Assembly: GCA_002270565.1 (NCBI GenBank)
Contig: NQMI01000077.1
Coordinates: forward strand, 62,001 to 126,000
Source: Stenocarpella maydis
Taxonomy: Eukaryota > Ascomycota > Sordariomycetes > Diaporthales > Diaporthaceae
Reading direction: 5' to 3'
DNA: 64,000 bases
A program made the position numbers and the translations under genes. Under the pieces are notes generated by a model. That model was given only the letters and a program-made list of their open reading frames with translations, had not been told where the DNA came from and did not search any database. This document shows positions 1-11,185 of the stretch, piece after piece (position 1 is the stretch's first letter; every line of letters begins with the position of its first letter).

Positions 1-532
1 TGTTATGAAGGACTGCGATGGGATATCCAAGGACCAGGACCCAGCCTCGAAGCTTAAAGTTGTATGCGGAGATGCGGAGGCGAATGCATTTGCGTGCGGC
101 GATAGATAGCTCACAAAAGTTAGACGACAGAGAGACCAAGGCTAGACGAGAAAGAGCCTTTTTCGTGTTCCAAATCGAATTGATGCAAAGGGCAATTAGA
201 ACAGGCAAGACCGACAGCAAGGCTCCCGGCGGGAGCTGCAAGGGCTTGGCCCACTGCGACAGTATATTTAGTGTTTGAAGGGTGAAACGAGCGACCTCGT
301 CTGAGGGCAGCGACAGGAGTCAGCAACGCCGTGCCTCGGTGCCTGACAGGCTGAATGTCTGACAGATGGCTGGGTTGCCGACAGCCTTTCAAAGACAGAC
401 ATACAGACAGACAGATAGGCACGCTGGATACCCCAGAAGAAGGATGGGAAAAGATGAATGGATGATGGATGATGAACTGACAGGGAGTGCCTGGGGAACG
501 ACTCGTGCAGAGATAGATGGTGATGATGATCT

Positions 533-598
<66 letters not shown>

Positions 599-2386
599 TA
601 GGGAATAGCCAACACCCACCCAGATTGAGGCAGGCCGGTGGGCAGGGTCGGCCGACGAGCAAGGAAGCAAGGAAGCAAGCGCCCAGAGGGATTTTTGTTT
701 ACAAAAAAAGACATTAAAAAAATACAAAACAAATGAGGCACGACGTCAATGGTTCAATCTATCGGCAGGAGTCAGTCCCAGATGGGTGGATCCTGCCGGA
801 CCTAAGACGTGACGAGGTCGCATCCAGACGCTCGCTCTTGCTCAGACGACAAACAAACCAAGGCACCACGAACAAGGCAGGAAGGAACCGGCATGGAGGG
901 TCGCATGCGATGCGGGCCAGCCTCACGCCCCAACGGTTGCACATGCAAGGAGCCGCAGCAGAAGCAGTAGCAGTAGGAAGAGGTGTGGGGGGGGAGGAGG
1001 AGGGGGAGGAGGAGGAGGAGGATTGCCCAGGAAGAGACAGACGGGCCAGGCAGGACGTGCAGCAGCTAGGCCTGCCCGCCGCCTGCTTGCGGTGTATATC
1101 TGGCACCAGTACGAGGGTCACCTCGCGAGCAAGACCTCGCAGAGAAAAGAAGAAGAAGAAGAAAGGGGGACAAAAAGGACATGGCAATGCTAGCATAGCA
1201 CGCGTACAGTACACCGAACCCCCCAGCCCCACCCCTGCTAACCCCGACAGGGTAGTACGTCATCAGCCTCTCGGGCTCGGAGCTCGGACGAAACACCACC
1301 TCAATGCATGCCCGCGAGGCTGCCGAGCATTGTCCGACCAGCAGTGCTCTCTTTCTATGTACACCCGCAGAGCAGCCCTGGGCAGGTATCGCCTCCCCCT
1401 CGTCGTTTTGTCCTTGAGTCGTAGATCTAGCCAGCGTACAAAACCCGTCGCACAGCAGCTCACCCACGCGGCCTGGTGCATGTGCAGGCGTACGGGCGTA
1501 CATCATCGGCACATGTGCGAATGCTACCACACCTGCGGCTGTCGTCTCGGGGCTGTGGGCGACGCGGGACATGCATGTTTCGTCTGATCCCCCGCCGGCG
1601 TGAGCCTCACCGGCCCTCTCAACGCCAAGGGCGGCCTGCACGTCGTCATGTCTTGCCCGGCAGACTTGCTTGGGACCCGTGGGTTCTCAGCGCAGGGCAC
1701 AAGATGCCGTCTCAGAGGCGCCGTCATACATGCATGCCATCATGTGCTCCGACATGATGGCCCTTGCCTGCCTGGGTCGGCCCATGACCAGAACCACCGC
1801 AGCAGCCCGTAGAAATTATGCCAATGGCGGCTTTCTTGCTATTGTCGCCTATCTCACTCACACACCCATGCAGACCGTCGTATACACCATCTAATCGTAC
1901 ATTGGCGCCCTGGTCCATCAAGCCTGCCCTCTCCGCAGCCTTCGCAGACCATTGGCCTCCATATTACAGGCATACCTCCTTCGTGAATACCCCGACTGGC
2001 ACCTGCCCAGGAGCACGATGGTCCAGGCTAGGCCGAGAGCCATGTTGGCCGTGTCTCCCCAACAACGTCGTTTTTCGTGATTCGTATCATTAGTCGTCGA
2101 GTCCTTCATTATCGTACACCCTGTTTTCAGTCCCTTTGGCCCTGCTGCTGCGTGACCAAGTCCCGCGTTGTTGCTCTTGGCCAAGGCCGTCTCGGGCAAT
2201 TCGCGCCGCAAGCTCATGCAGACTCCTCGAGACCTAGGCCTGCTCGCTAATGCATGCTGTCTCCCTGCTATCGTGCTGAGCCCTCTTGCCCGGCGCACGG
2301 CCTGTAACATACGGCCCGCCGTGCTGAATGCCCGGTCGCGAGGGGGCAGAGTCTCAGCCCCCGCATCATCCTGTGCGGTGCTCGCG
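1..2386. other. Intergenic region 3' of bub2
   Basis: No gene is supported here. Several frames stay open for 200-280 codons, but their translations are low in complexity or rich in Arg and Ser, overlap one another on both strands and show no family motif. The stretch contains a CA/GA microsatellite (538-594), a purine-rich G/GA tract around 967-1020 and short A/T tracts near 700-730. The right end is the 3' flank of the bub2 gene read on the minus strand. Confidence 0.6.
538..594. repeat. Compound (CA)n(GA)n microsatellite
   Basis: About 13 CA units run directly into about 15 GA units on the plus strand. This is a plain dinucleotide microsatellite. It explains the Ser/Leu and Val/Cys runs in translations of this stretch. 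Confidence 0.95.
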
Positions 2387-4124
2387 TCACATGGCGTGCG
2401 AGATGATCTCAGCATATACGTCGTCCGGTAGCTTCGCCAGGAGGGCTAGGGTCATGGCCTGGACCTTGTCCGCGTTCAAGGCTGGGAATGTCCGCAGGAA
2501 ATGACTGGGGCTAGATTGGACGCGTCCGTAAGTCACTGGCACCAGAAACATGGGTCTCGGGGGGCCGTCGCCGGGGGGTCCACAGCTTACTTTGGAGAGG
2601 CCATCAGCTCGTCACGGTGGATAACCAGCTGCGCGGCAATACACACAATGTTCAGGTGCGGCCCGTAGGCAAACAGAAAGTCCCACAGCCTCAACACCTC
2701 AGGCAGCGGCGGCGTGCACGCACACAGCGTCATGACGCTCGGGAACGCGTAGAGCTCGGCCTGCATGCCCTTGGACGTCAGGAACATGCTCAGCTTCGCG
2801 TCGACTATCCCGAGCACCTTGTCGACCAGCTTCAGGCCCCGGTGGACCCCGTCCATGGCGCCGCGGATGTACCCGGGGCACTCCGTGGTGAGCAGCTGGT
2901 GGAAGGCCACAAAGGCCTCGGCCTCGCTGCGGGCGGCGTACAGGAACGGGGCGGCCAGGACGTTCATGCCCTGGACATAGGTGCCCGCCTCGGGGGCCAC
3001 GCTGCTCTCGGACCCCTCGGTGGTGAGCGTCAGGGCGCGGGCGCGGTTCTTGGCGGCCGGGCTGGAGCTGTGGGATGCGTGGGCGCCGTGGGGGCCAGTC
3101 TCGTGGGCGGCGGGCAGGGACTGCCGGGTGTTTGCGAGGGGGTTCTGGGGCCTGGCGTCGTAGAGTTTCCAGGCAATGGCGTTGAGGAGGCGGATGAGGC
3201 TGGCCTCGCTCACGCGGCGGCGGAACAGAGGGTCGGTGGTCAGGGTTCGGAAGGTGTCATTGCGGATCTTGGAGTAGGCGGGCGACGCGCCGCGGTGGAC
3301 GAAGCTGAGATAGTCATCGGTGCTGAGGACTGGGGCGTCGAGCATGATGAGCCAGACGTATATGCGTAACTTAGACTGGCGTGGGAGGAGGCGGGTCACG
3401 TCAGCCAGCGGCGCAGGGCCCCGGGGACGGGCGCGGAGGGTCTCACCATGCCATCACTGTCGCTCTTGATCTCCTGCTTCAAGACCTTGATCCTGGCCGA
3501 TTCCAGGGCACTCTCGAAATCGCCGTCGGGCGGGCCGTCCCGGATGAGCCTCTCGAGCGACAGGGCATCGTGGGCCAGGGTGCGGCCGGCCAGGGCGCCG
3601 CTGTTTCGCAGGGCCTGGGAGGACATTGCTGCGGCTGCAGCATTCAACTGAAGGGCGGCTGGGGCGTCGCTGTTGGCTCTGGCGCGCTGGGAGGCAGTAC
3701 TGAAGGCAGTGCTGGCATGTCTCCTCGCAGAAGGGAGACGGCGGTGGCTGTGGTGTTGTTGGTCTTGCTGGTCTTGTCGCACGGCCAGGCGTTGCTGGGC
3801 GATGAGGGACGGGGGGTTCGTCGCGGTCGTCGAGGCCCTGAGGTTTGCCGGAGGGCCGGGGAACGGAGCCGGGTGGGCTGCGAGGCTGTGAGCAGACGCC
3901 AGCTTCCTCAGGGATCGTTGAGCACCCGTGCCCGTGCCCGCGCCCGCGCCCGTGCCAATCCCAATGGCAACCCCAGTGCAAGATCCGGGAGAGGATGGCG
4001 GTGGCGGGTGAGGAAGGCTGCTGGGTGCCGAGGGGAACTGTGTGGAACCCAGCTGGGCGGGCGCGGGCGAGGGCGGGGGCGAGGTTGAGTGATGCTGATT
4101 AGTCGGGCTGGGCATACCTGGCAT
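2387..4124 (-). CDS. bub2: Bub2/Cdc16-type TBC-domain GTPase-activating protein
   Basis: Three exons: 4124-3447, 3375-2591 and 2510-2387; introns 3446-3376 and 2590-2511 have GTGAGA/CAG and GTAAGC/TAG ends. The product is 528 aa. Bub2 (fission yeast Cdc16) is the GAP subunit that, with Bfa1/Byr4, holds a small GTPase inactive at spindle pole bodies in the mitotic exit/septation network. The TBC core is clear: LRIYVW, the arginine-finger segment IRNDTFR, YVQGMN carrying the glutamine finger, and the C-terminal FLRTFPAL. Two oddities stand out. There is a Pro/Ala/Gly-rich N-terminal extension of about 166 residues, and a low-complexity insertion of about 55 residues between WKLYDA and YVQGMN. 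The extension vanishes if translation starts at the internal ATG at 3626 (MSSQ), which gives about 362 aa, near the usual family size. Family assignment is firm; the start codon is uncertain. Confidence 0.93.
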
Positions 4125-4167
4125 GTTGACAGTATCGTGGGCAAGGTGTACTGTACGGTACCGTTCC

Positions 4168-4205
4168 GTGCGTGCGTGCGTGCGTGCGTACGTGCGTGTG
4201 CGTGT
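4168..4205. repeat. TGCG-type microsatellite
   Basis: Tandem TGCG units with minor interruptions, just upstream of the bub2 start. A simple sequence repeat with no visible role. Confidence 0.9.
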
Positions 4206-5053
4206 CAGAGTGTGTGTGCGCGAGCCTCGACTCCACTGCAAATGCGTGTCTGTATCGCGACTGAGGGTTCGGGTTGGCTGGCCAAGCTGGAGCCGGGGTT
4301 GTGGTCCGTGTCCCGCGTCATGCTCGCGACTGCTGGAGATTGCATACACTACTGCGTACATAGTACCTGGTTACCACATGCCTAGTGTGGGTACTATGTA
4401 GTAGTGTACACTAGACCATTGTACGAATGGTCTGTCACAATGCCTATTGTTCCGAGCATACATGCACTAGCTTCCCAGCCACCGTGGCCGTCCAGATCTT
4501 GGGTACGATTTACCGTACATAATGTGGGACGTCGGGTTTGTCAGCCTGCCCCATGTCAGCATGTCGCCCGCTATACCCTCACGGGCCTCGACCCAGGCAG
4601 GCGGGTCCCCGTCGCCATCAGTCATCTACACCAAGGGCCGAAGACGTGATCATGACGTCTCTCTTATTTGTCGTGACCTGTAGATCAGCATCAGGGAATC
4701 GGGGACAGCATGTTGGTGACAGGCTCAGGGGAGCCAATCAATCCCCTTCTCAAGATCCCTTGCCCCTTTTCCAATCTCCATCTCTGCGAAAAGTAAACCG
4801 GGCCATAAACTCACATCACCGTTGATTCCACGTCACTCATTTGAGTAAAATAATATGTGCTTCAGCAACAGATGCCCTGAAAGTTCAAGAGGTGAATTCT
4901 AGTTCTAAGCCTATTTGATGAAATAAAACCCTAGATAGAACCCAAGGTTATTATAGTGGGTATTAAGTCGCGGCCGGTCCAGTGCCGTCTGCTGAAGCCC
5001 TCGCGGGACAAGGTTTTCCGGAGAAGAAAAAAAAAAAAAGGAAGAATTAAAAA

Positions 5054-5054
<1 letters not shown>

Positions 5055-5088
<34 letters not shown>
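5055..5088. repeat. 34-bp poly(A) tract
   Basis: An uninterrupted A tract on the plus strand, preceded at about 5027-5039 by a 12-13 bp A tract. On the minus strand these are T runs directly downstream of a B-box-like element (around 5130-5145). Confidence 0.9.
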
Positions 5089-5089
<1 letters not shown>

Positions 5090-6901
5090 CCTGACGGCTC
5101 GTGTCTGGTCTTGGGGTCTTGGTTGGCCTGGACCGAGATGCGAACCCGCAAATGACCAATTCGAGAGGTAGGACAAATGGCATCAAGGGCGCGAGAAATG
5201 GTGCAATAGCTGTTGCCCGCGGCGTGATTGGCCCCTCTGCAACCCATCCCTGGACTGTATCCCCACACTATCACGACCGCAGTGTGGTGTACGTTCAACC
5301 TCACACCTTTCGCTGTGCTGTCGGGACGCCTCTGGGACTAGTGTAACCTGCCTGTCAGCCGCACTGCGTCTGCGGTCGCCTTGTCGCCTCCATACGTGCA
5401 CACCACCGTGATGCGAGCACGGGCGGGTGCGGTTTGACACTTCACCCCTTCGTTTTCGAACACCAAAAACCTCGTCTTGATATTCTTGCCTCTCCCCCTG
5501 CGAGAGGACCACGTTCTCGACATGCTCGGCCAAGGGGGGCAGAGATAGCCGTGCATGAATTTCTCGTCCCCCCCCCCCTCCGGCCTCTCTGTTTCTGTGC
5601 CTGCCTTGGTCCCGGATGGCGGACGGACCCTGAATTTGATATCCACCTGCTCCACAGGCTCAGAGATCTGTACCGGATGTGCTTCGAGTCGACGTACGTG
5701 TATGCGATCTCTACGCTACATATACTACCAATATATCCACTCCTCCGCCGGCCCGCCCTGCCCAGTCCAGCAACAAAAACCCTGCTGTCTCTGTCGAACT
5801 GCATACCATTATGCAGTGCCCAGGGCCAAGAGGCGCAGGTTCCGGTACGATACGCCTGCCTCGCCGTCCCCGGTGTTCACCTGGTAGATACCAGTGAAGG
5901 GTGCTGCAGCTGCTAGCCTTGGGCTGCCAGGGTTCATCGATCACGCAATTCAGATCCTGTCAGCCACCCCCGGGGTATCCCGTCACGGCCGCTCCTACTT
6001 CTGATATTCCACACTTCATAATGTCACAATGCTCCAGCTCAAGAGGCTCTTCTCATAGATCCCGCCTCCGTCAACACGGGGTGCCCCTCCAGCCCTCCCG
6101 CCATCCCCCCTCCCATTGTCTCGCCCCATCGCCGTCCGTCACCCTGAGCCACGCCACGATACTCGCGTGGGATACCGCTTTCACCCAAACGGGACCCCTG
6201 CCCCGTCTCCTTCGCTCAAGATCGGTGGTCCAGCGCACTTCCCACACCTGCGGCGCCCTTGACCTTCGCGGCTTTTACTGGCGCTGCTTTCCCCTTGGGA
6301 GCTTGGAGGAAGTCGGACCAGATCATATTGGGCTGTGGTGTTGCTCAGACGAATTGCGACATACACCAGCGACACTCGCCATCTCGACGCCAAATTCAGC
6401 CCTCGCCTGGGAATCTCACCTAGCACACTTCTCACACCCAATCAGCCCGTGCCACACTCCGGCCTGGATTCCATTTTGAGGGACCGATCCACCGCCACAC
6501 TCTCGCTCTTAGCTCTACTGCTCCCCTTCCTAGGGGCCGCGTGTGTGAGTGTGTGCGTGTTTGGAACGACTAACACGCCGCTGGAGCACCTGCCGACTGG
6601 CATATAGAGCCGACTTTGTCAACCGTGGAGGATACTTCAAGCCATACGCCACGCGCGGCGGCTTTCCTCCTTCTGCCGCCCTGCCTCCGCGGAAAACCAC
6701 CATCCCTGTTGTTTAGCTTACCCAGGAGGGATCGTATCGCTCCAGGATATAAAGCACAGCCCACGCCTGCCTGTCAGGTTCTCAACCTGGCCCCACCTCG
6801 TGGTCTGTTGTAGACGGACTGGCCCATCTGTCTCCTCCTGCCCACCAGGCTTATACAACACATTCTCCCTTACCACTTCCTCGGGGCCGCCAGACATCGA
6901 G

Positions 6902-9674
6902 ATGTCTTCGGTGCGCACAAAAGTCGGCCACGGTTTGGCCAAGTTTTTCAGCATCGAGCTCCAGAGCCCTCAACCATACGAGGATGAGATCACGAGGGGC
7001 GAGTCTGTGCACTCCACGGACACCTTTGTCGAAGAGCCACCGACCGCTGGAGAGTACTTCCGGGAGCTCGCGCCCTCGGGCAAGCAGGTCCTTGACTACG
7101 TCAGGTCCCTGTTCCCCTTCCTGTACTGGATCGGAAAGTACAACATGCAATGGTTTGCGGGTGACCTCGTCGCAGGTGAGTCTTGTGCCCCCCCGGAGCC
7201 TGCAGCACGCGTTAACAGGAAACAGGAATCACCATTGGTGCTGTCGTGGTCCCACAGGGTATGGGCTACGCCTCGCTTGCAAACCTCGAGCCTCAATTCG
7301 GGCTGTATTCGTCGTTTATGGGTGTTTTGGTCTACTGGTTCTTTGCCACTTCCAAAGACATCACGATCGGGGTGAGTGCCGGGCCCTGTCCCCGCTCAAC
7401 AAGGAGAACAAAACGTACTGACCCTGTCAAGCCTGTGGCTGTCATGTCCCAAGTGACTGGAAACGTCGTTGCCAGCCTGGGCAAGGAGTTCCCGGACCTC
7501 CCAGCACACTTCATCGCTTCAGCCCTGGCGATCCTCTGCGGAGCCATCGTCCTTTTCATCGGCGTGATCCGGCTCGGCTGGATAGTCGATATGATCCCCC
7601 TCGTGGCCCTGTCCGCTTTCATGACGGGTTCGGCAATCAACATTCTCGTCGGACAAGTCCCGACGATGATGGGCATCAAGTTCCCGAAACCCTGGTCTAC
7701 TCGAGACTCGACATATCGCGTCATCATCAACACACTGAAATATCTCCCGACTACCAAGCTGGACGCCGCGATGGGCTTGACCGCGCTGGTCATGCTCTAT
7801 GCCATTCGGGCCGCGTGCTCATTCGCCGCAAAAAAGTATCCGGCGCGCCAGAAGTTGATATTCTTCATGTCAACATTGCGCACCGTGTTTGTCATCTTGC
7901 TGTACACCATGATTAGCTGGCTTGTCAACATGCACCGCAGGTCGAACCCCGCGTTCAAGATCCTCGGCGACGTGCCCAGAGGTGAGTTCAATCTAATATA
8001 TCGGTGCCGAAGGCGGACAGGTTACTGACAAGGCCCACCCGTCCAGGTTTCCAGAACGCCGCGGTCCCCGTGCTGGACAGGGAACTCGCCAGCGCGCTTG
8101 TGCAGTACCTCCCAGCCTCGTGCATTGTGCTCCTGATCGAGCACATTGCCATCTCCAAGTCGTTCGGTCGGGTCAACAACTATGCGATCAACCCGTCGCA
8201 GGAGATGGTTGCCATCGGAGTCACAAACCTGCTCGCGCCGTTCCTGGGTGCCTACCCTGCCACGGGATCCTTCAGCCGCACTGCCATCAAGGCCAGGGCC
8301 GGCGTCCGGACTCCCTTCGCTGGTGTCATCTCGGCCGTTGTCGTCCTCCTCGCCATATATGCCCTCCCTGCTGTCTTCTTCTACATCCCCAGCCCCTCGC
8401 TCTCGGCTGTCATCATCCACGCCGTGGGCGACCTGGTGACCCCTCCCAACACAGTGTACCAGTTCTGGCGCGTCTCGCCGTTTGAGGTCTTCATCTTCTT
8501 CGTGGGTGTTTTCGTGACTATCTTCACAACCATCGAGGACGGAATCTATTGCACAATCTGCATTTCAGCCGCAATGCTGCTGTACCGTATCCTCCGGACC
8601 CGCGGCCGTTTCCTCGGGCGCATCAAGGTCCACTCCGTCCTTGGCGACCAGGTCATCGGCAACGAATCGAACCGGGCGATTGGTGAGTATGGCACTTTCG
8701 TGGGCCAGAGATCCGCCCATCATGAGGAGCCACAGACTCGCAACATCTTCCTCCCCATCGACCACGGCGACGGCTCCAACCCGGCCGTGGATCTCGACCA
8801 GCCTTACCCTGGCGTCTTCATCTATCGATTCAGCGAGGGCTTCAGCTACCCCAACGCCAGCCACACCCTCGAGTACATGACCGACTACATCTTCGCTCGG
8901 ACGCGCAAGACCAACATGCAGGAGTTTGCGCGTCCCGGCGACCGGCCCTGGAACGACCCCGGCCCGTCCAGGCGCGCACTGAAGAAGGCCGCGGCCACCA
9001 ACGTAAACATCCACGCCGACGAGGAGAAGCTCCCCACCCTCAAGGCGGTCATCCTCGACTTTAGCTCCGTCAACTTCGTTGACATCACCTCTGTCCAGCA
9101 GCTCATCGACGTGCGCAACCAGCTCGACCGGTACGCGGCCCCCGAGTACGTCGACTGGCACATAGCCTGCATCAACAACCGCTGGACCAAGCGCGCCCTC
9201 GTCGCCGCCGGGTTCGGCTACCCCACGCCGCGGCCCGACGGCCTGCACCACCGGTGGCAGAGCATCTTCTCCGTGGCCGAGATAGGTGGCGACGACTCGG
9301 CCGCCGCGGCGGAGGATGCCCGGCTGAACGAGAAGGCGATCCGGGAGCGCGAGCAGTCGGAGCACGACCCCGAGGGCGGGGGGCGCGCGCGCGCCGCCCA
9401 GCAAGACGGCATCAACATGGCCGGGACGGGCAGGGGCAGCGTCGGGGGCAGCTCGCAGGAGGATGAGCTCAAGGGCTTCAGGGAGACGGCGAGCAAGTCG
9501 CCCGGCCTGAGGCAGCGGAAGGCCGTCGCCGTCCATGGCCTCAACAGGCCGCTGTTCCACGTCGACCTGACGAGTGCCCTGCAGAGCGCCATCACGAACA
9601 TCGAGGCCAGGAGCTCCGATGCGCCGAGGAGGTCGACGGGGAGCGGGGCCGGCGAGGCAGGCAAGGACCTCTAG
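6902..9674 (+). CDS. Sulfate permease, SulP/SLC26 family with C-terminal STAS domain
   Basis: Four exons: 6902-7175, 7226-7371, 7432-7981 and 8047-9674; the three introns (50, 60 and 65 bp) all begin GTGAGT. The product is 865 aa, within the range of fungal high-affinity sulfate permeases (yeast Sul1/2, Neurospora CYS-14). It is an integral plasma-membrane protein that imports sulfate with protons. The conserved N-terminal SulP signature with VVPQGMGYASLA is present, followed by about ten or more hydrophobic helices (residues ~85-530). The STAS region lies near residues 590-740, with VILDFSSVNFVDITSVQQL. The last ~110 residues are a hydrophilic tail rich in Arg, Gly and Ser. The start was chosen at MSSVRTK because upstream sequence lacks coding character. 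The reading frame is intact. Confidence 0.95.
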
Positions 9675-11185
9675 GCTATGGTCGTGTCTTGGCCATCTCT
9701 GCGCGGCGGTATCTCACTGCGTTTCATGAGCCACGCACATGCTTGACCTATTCCAGCACAAGGCGTGGCCAGCAAGAATCCCGGCGTAAAGCCGCGCCAA
9801 AAAAAAAATTGAATTGGCGAGGAACTGTGGTCGGAAGACGGGGTCTAGGATGAAGCAAGACTTGGTCTATAGTCGTGCAGGCAGTGCCCGTCTATAGAGT
9901 TCGAAGACGGCGTGCCTAAGTACCTCATGATATCCCTTTGCCGCAATGTTGGGTGCATATTTTTTGGATTGGCGCCTGTATTTATGCTCAGATTCCCATG
10001 AGTCAGTCAGTCATAGTTAATAATCATGTCCAAACATTCAGTTTCCCGGAGGTACTTGACTTTGTGTTCCCTGGGATACGCCGAAAATCATGTCATTAGC
10101 AGCAGAGAGTGAGTGATCTTGGAGCACCTCGGTGTGAGTGTTTGGATGTTCTGGACCACGTCGGGTGCTTGCCATACATCAATTCGAACACTCGGCTCTT
10201 TACGGCACAGCAAACAAAAGCGGCCAACGAACGGTAGCCGATGTGAGACTTGTAAATGGGTAATTGGTTAGGGACCCTCGGGCAGGGGAGCTTGATGCTG
10301 CGGTTTCTGGTGAGGCATGTGCTGTTCGGGTCAGGACGTAACTAGGTTGAAACTTTTCTTCCATTTCCGCCCATCGTCCTCCCCCACACCTCGAAGTTTT
10401 AGTCTCGCTGAAAGATTGTTAAGAAATAGCCGAGATCCCCAGTCCACTGGACAACTAGGCCGATTTATGCCCCACCCTGAACGCCTGTATCCTTCAGCAT
10501 CCCCATCTGGCCCGAGAGTTTCGGATGAGCCCTTTGTCGTCAACAGGTAATGGGCCAACGGATATGATGCAATAACGATAGTGAGAAACAGACAAGTACG
10601 AGAGGCTTCTGGCCACCAGAGAGGCAATATTAAATGGCGCAATAGCAGCGAAGGTGGCAAGAGTCCCGGTCCATGAAAACTCCACGCCTGTGAATGCATG
10701 ATGAGGTATGTCGCAAATAGAAGCTAGCGAGGGCGTAGAAATTTGTCTAGCTGTCGATAATGTGCTACTCGTTTCTCTGGCAGATGCGCCAGGTTCAAGA
10801 GGATAGTATGCACCATGTGGATGTTATGGGTATGCCCCGGTGAGTGTTGACGATGACGGCGTGGTGCATCGTGCTTGGGCCCGATTCATGGGCCACCGTG
10901 AGCGGTACCGAGATAGGTCTTAACCTGATTGATTATGAGATGACGGGCAGGTCATCCGAGATTTTGGTTCAAGTGTAGTTCGAGGTTTACGCCGGATTTG
11001 GTTCCCGTTTCACTGTTTCTGCTGACGCGGTGCCGCTGGCTAGGAACAGATCAAACTGACTCGCGTGCTACAGACGAGAGGTTCAGTCGGCTGAGAAACT
11101 AGTTGGCATTCGGGGGAGAGGATCACACGAACAGACCCAACAGGCGGAGAGCGTGACGGCGAGAGGAGCACAAAGACTTACAGCG
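9675..11185. other. Intergenic region, convergent 3' ends
   Basis: This lies between the 3' ends of the permease (+) and the zinc-finger gene (-). It should hold both 3' UTRs. Composition is mixed, with no open frame that resembles a protein family and no repeat of note. Confidence 0.6.

Larger units (their letters stand above)
4125..6901. other. Intergenic region between bub2 and the sulfate permease
   Basis: This is the shared upstream region of two divergent genes. I see no supported gene. It holds a TGCG-type tandem repeat (about 4168-4205), a 34-bp A tract (5055-5088) with a shorter A tract beside it, and CT-rich stretches at 5550-6500. The last few hundred bases should contain the permease promoter and 5' leader. 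No regulatory site could be assigned with confidence. Confidence 0.6.

Noticed and set aside
733..1587. 284-codon open frame on the plus strand
   Set aside because: Arg/Gly-rich with no family resemblance, overlapped by open frames on the other strand across the same GC-rich text, and contains a Lys/Glu run from simple purine repeats.
5100..5200. tRNA gene on the minus strand
   Set aside because: A T-arm-like loop is present, but no acceptor stem, D arm or anticodon arm can be formed around it.
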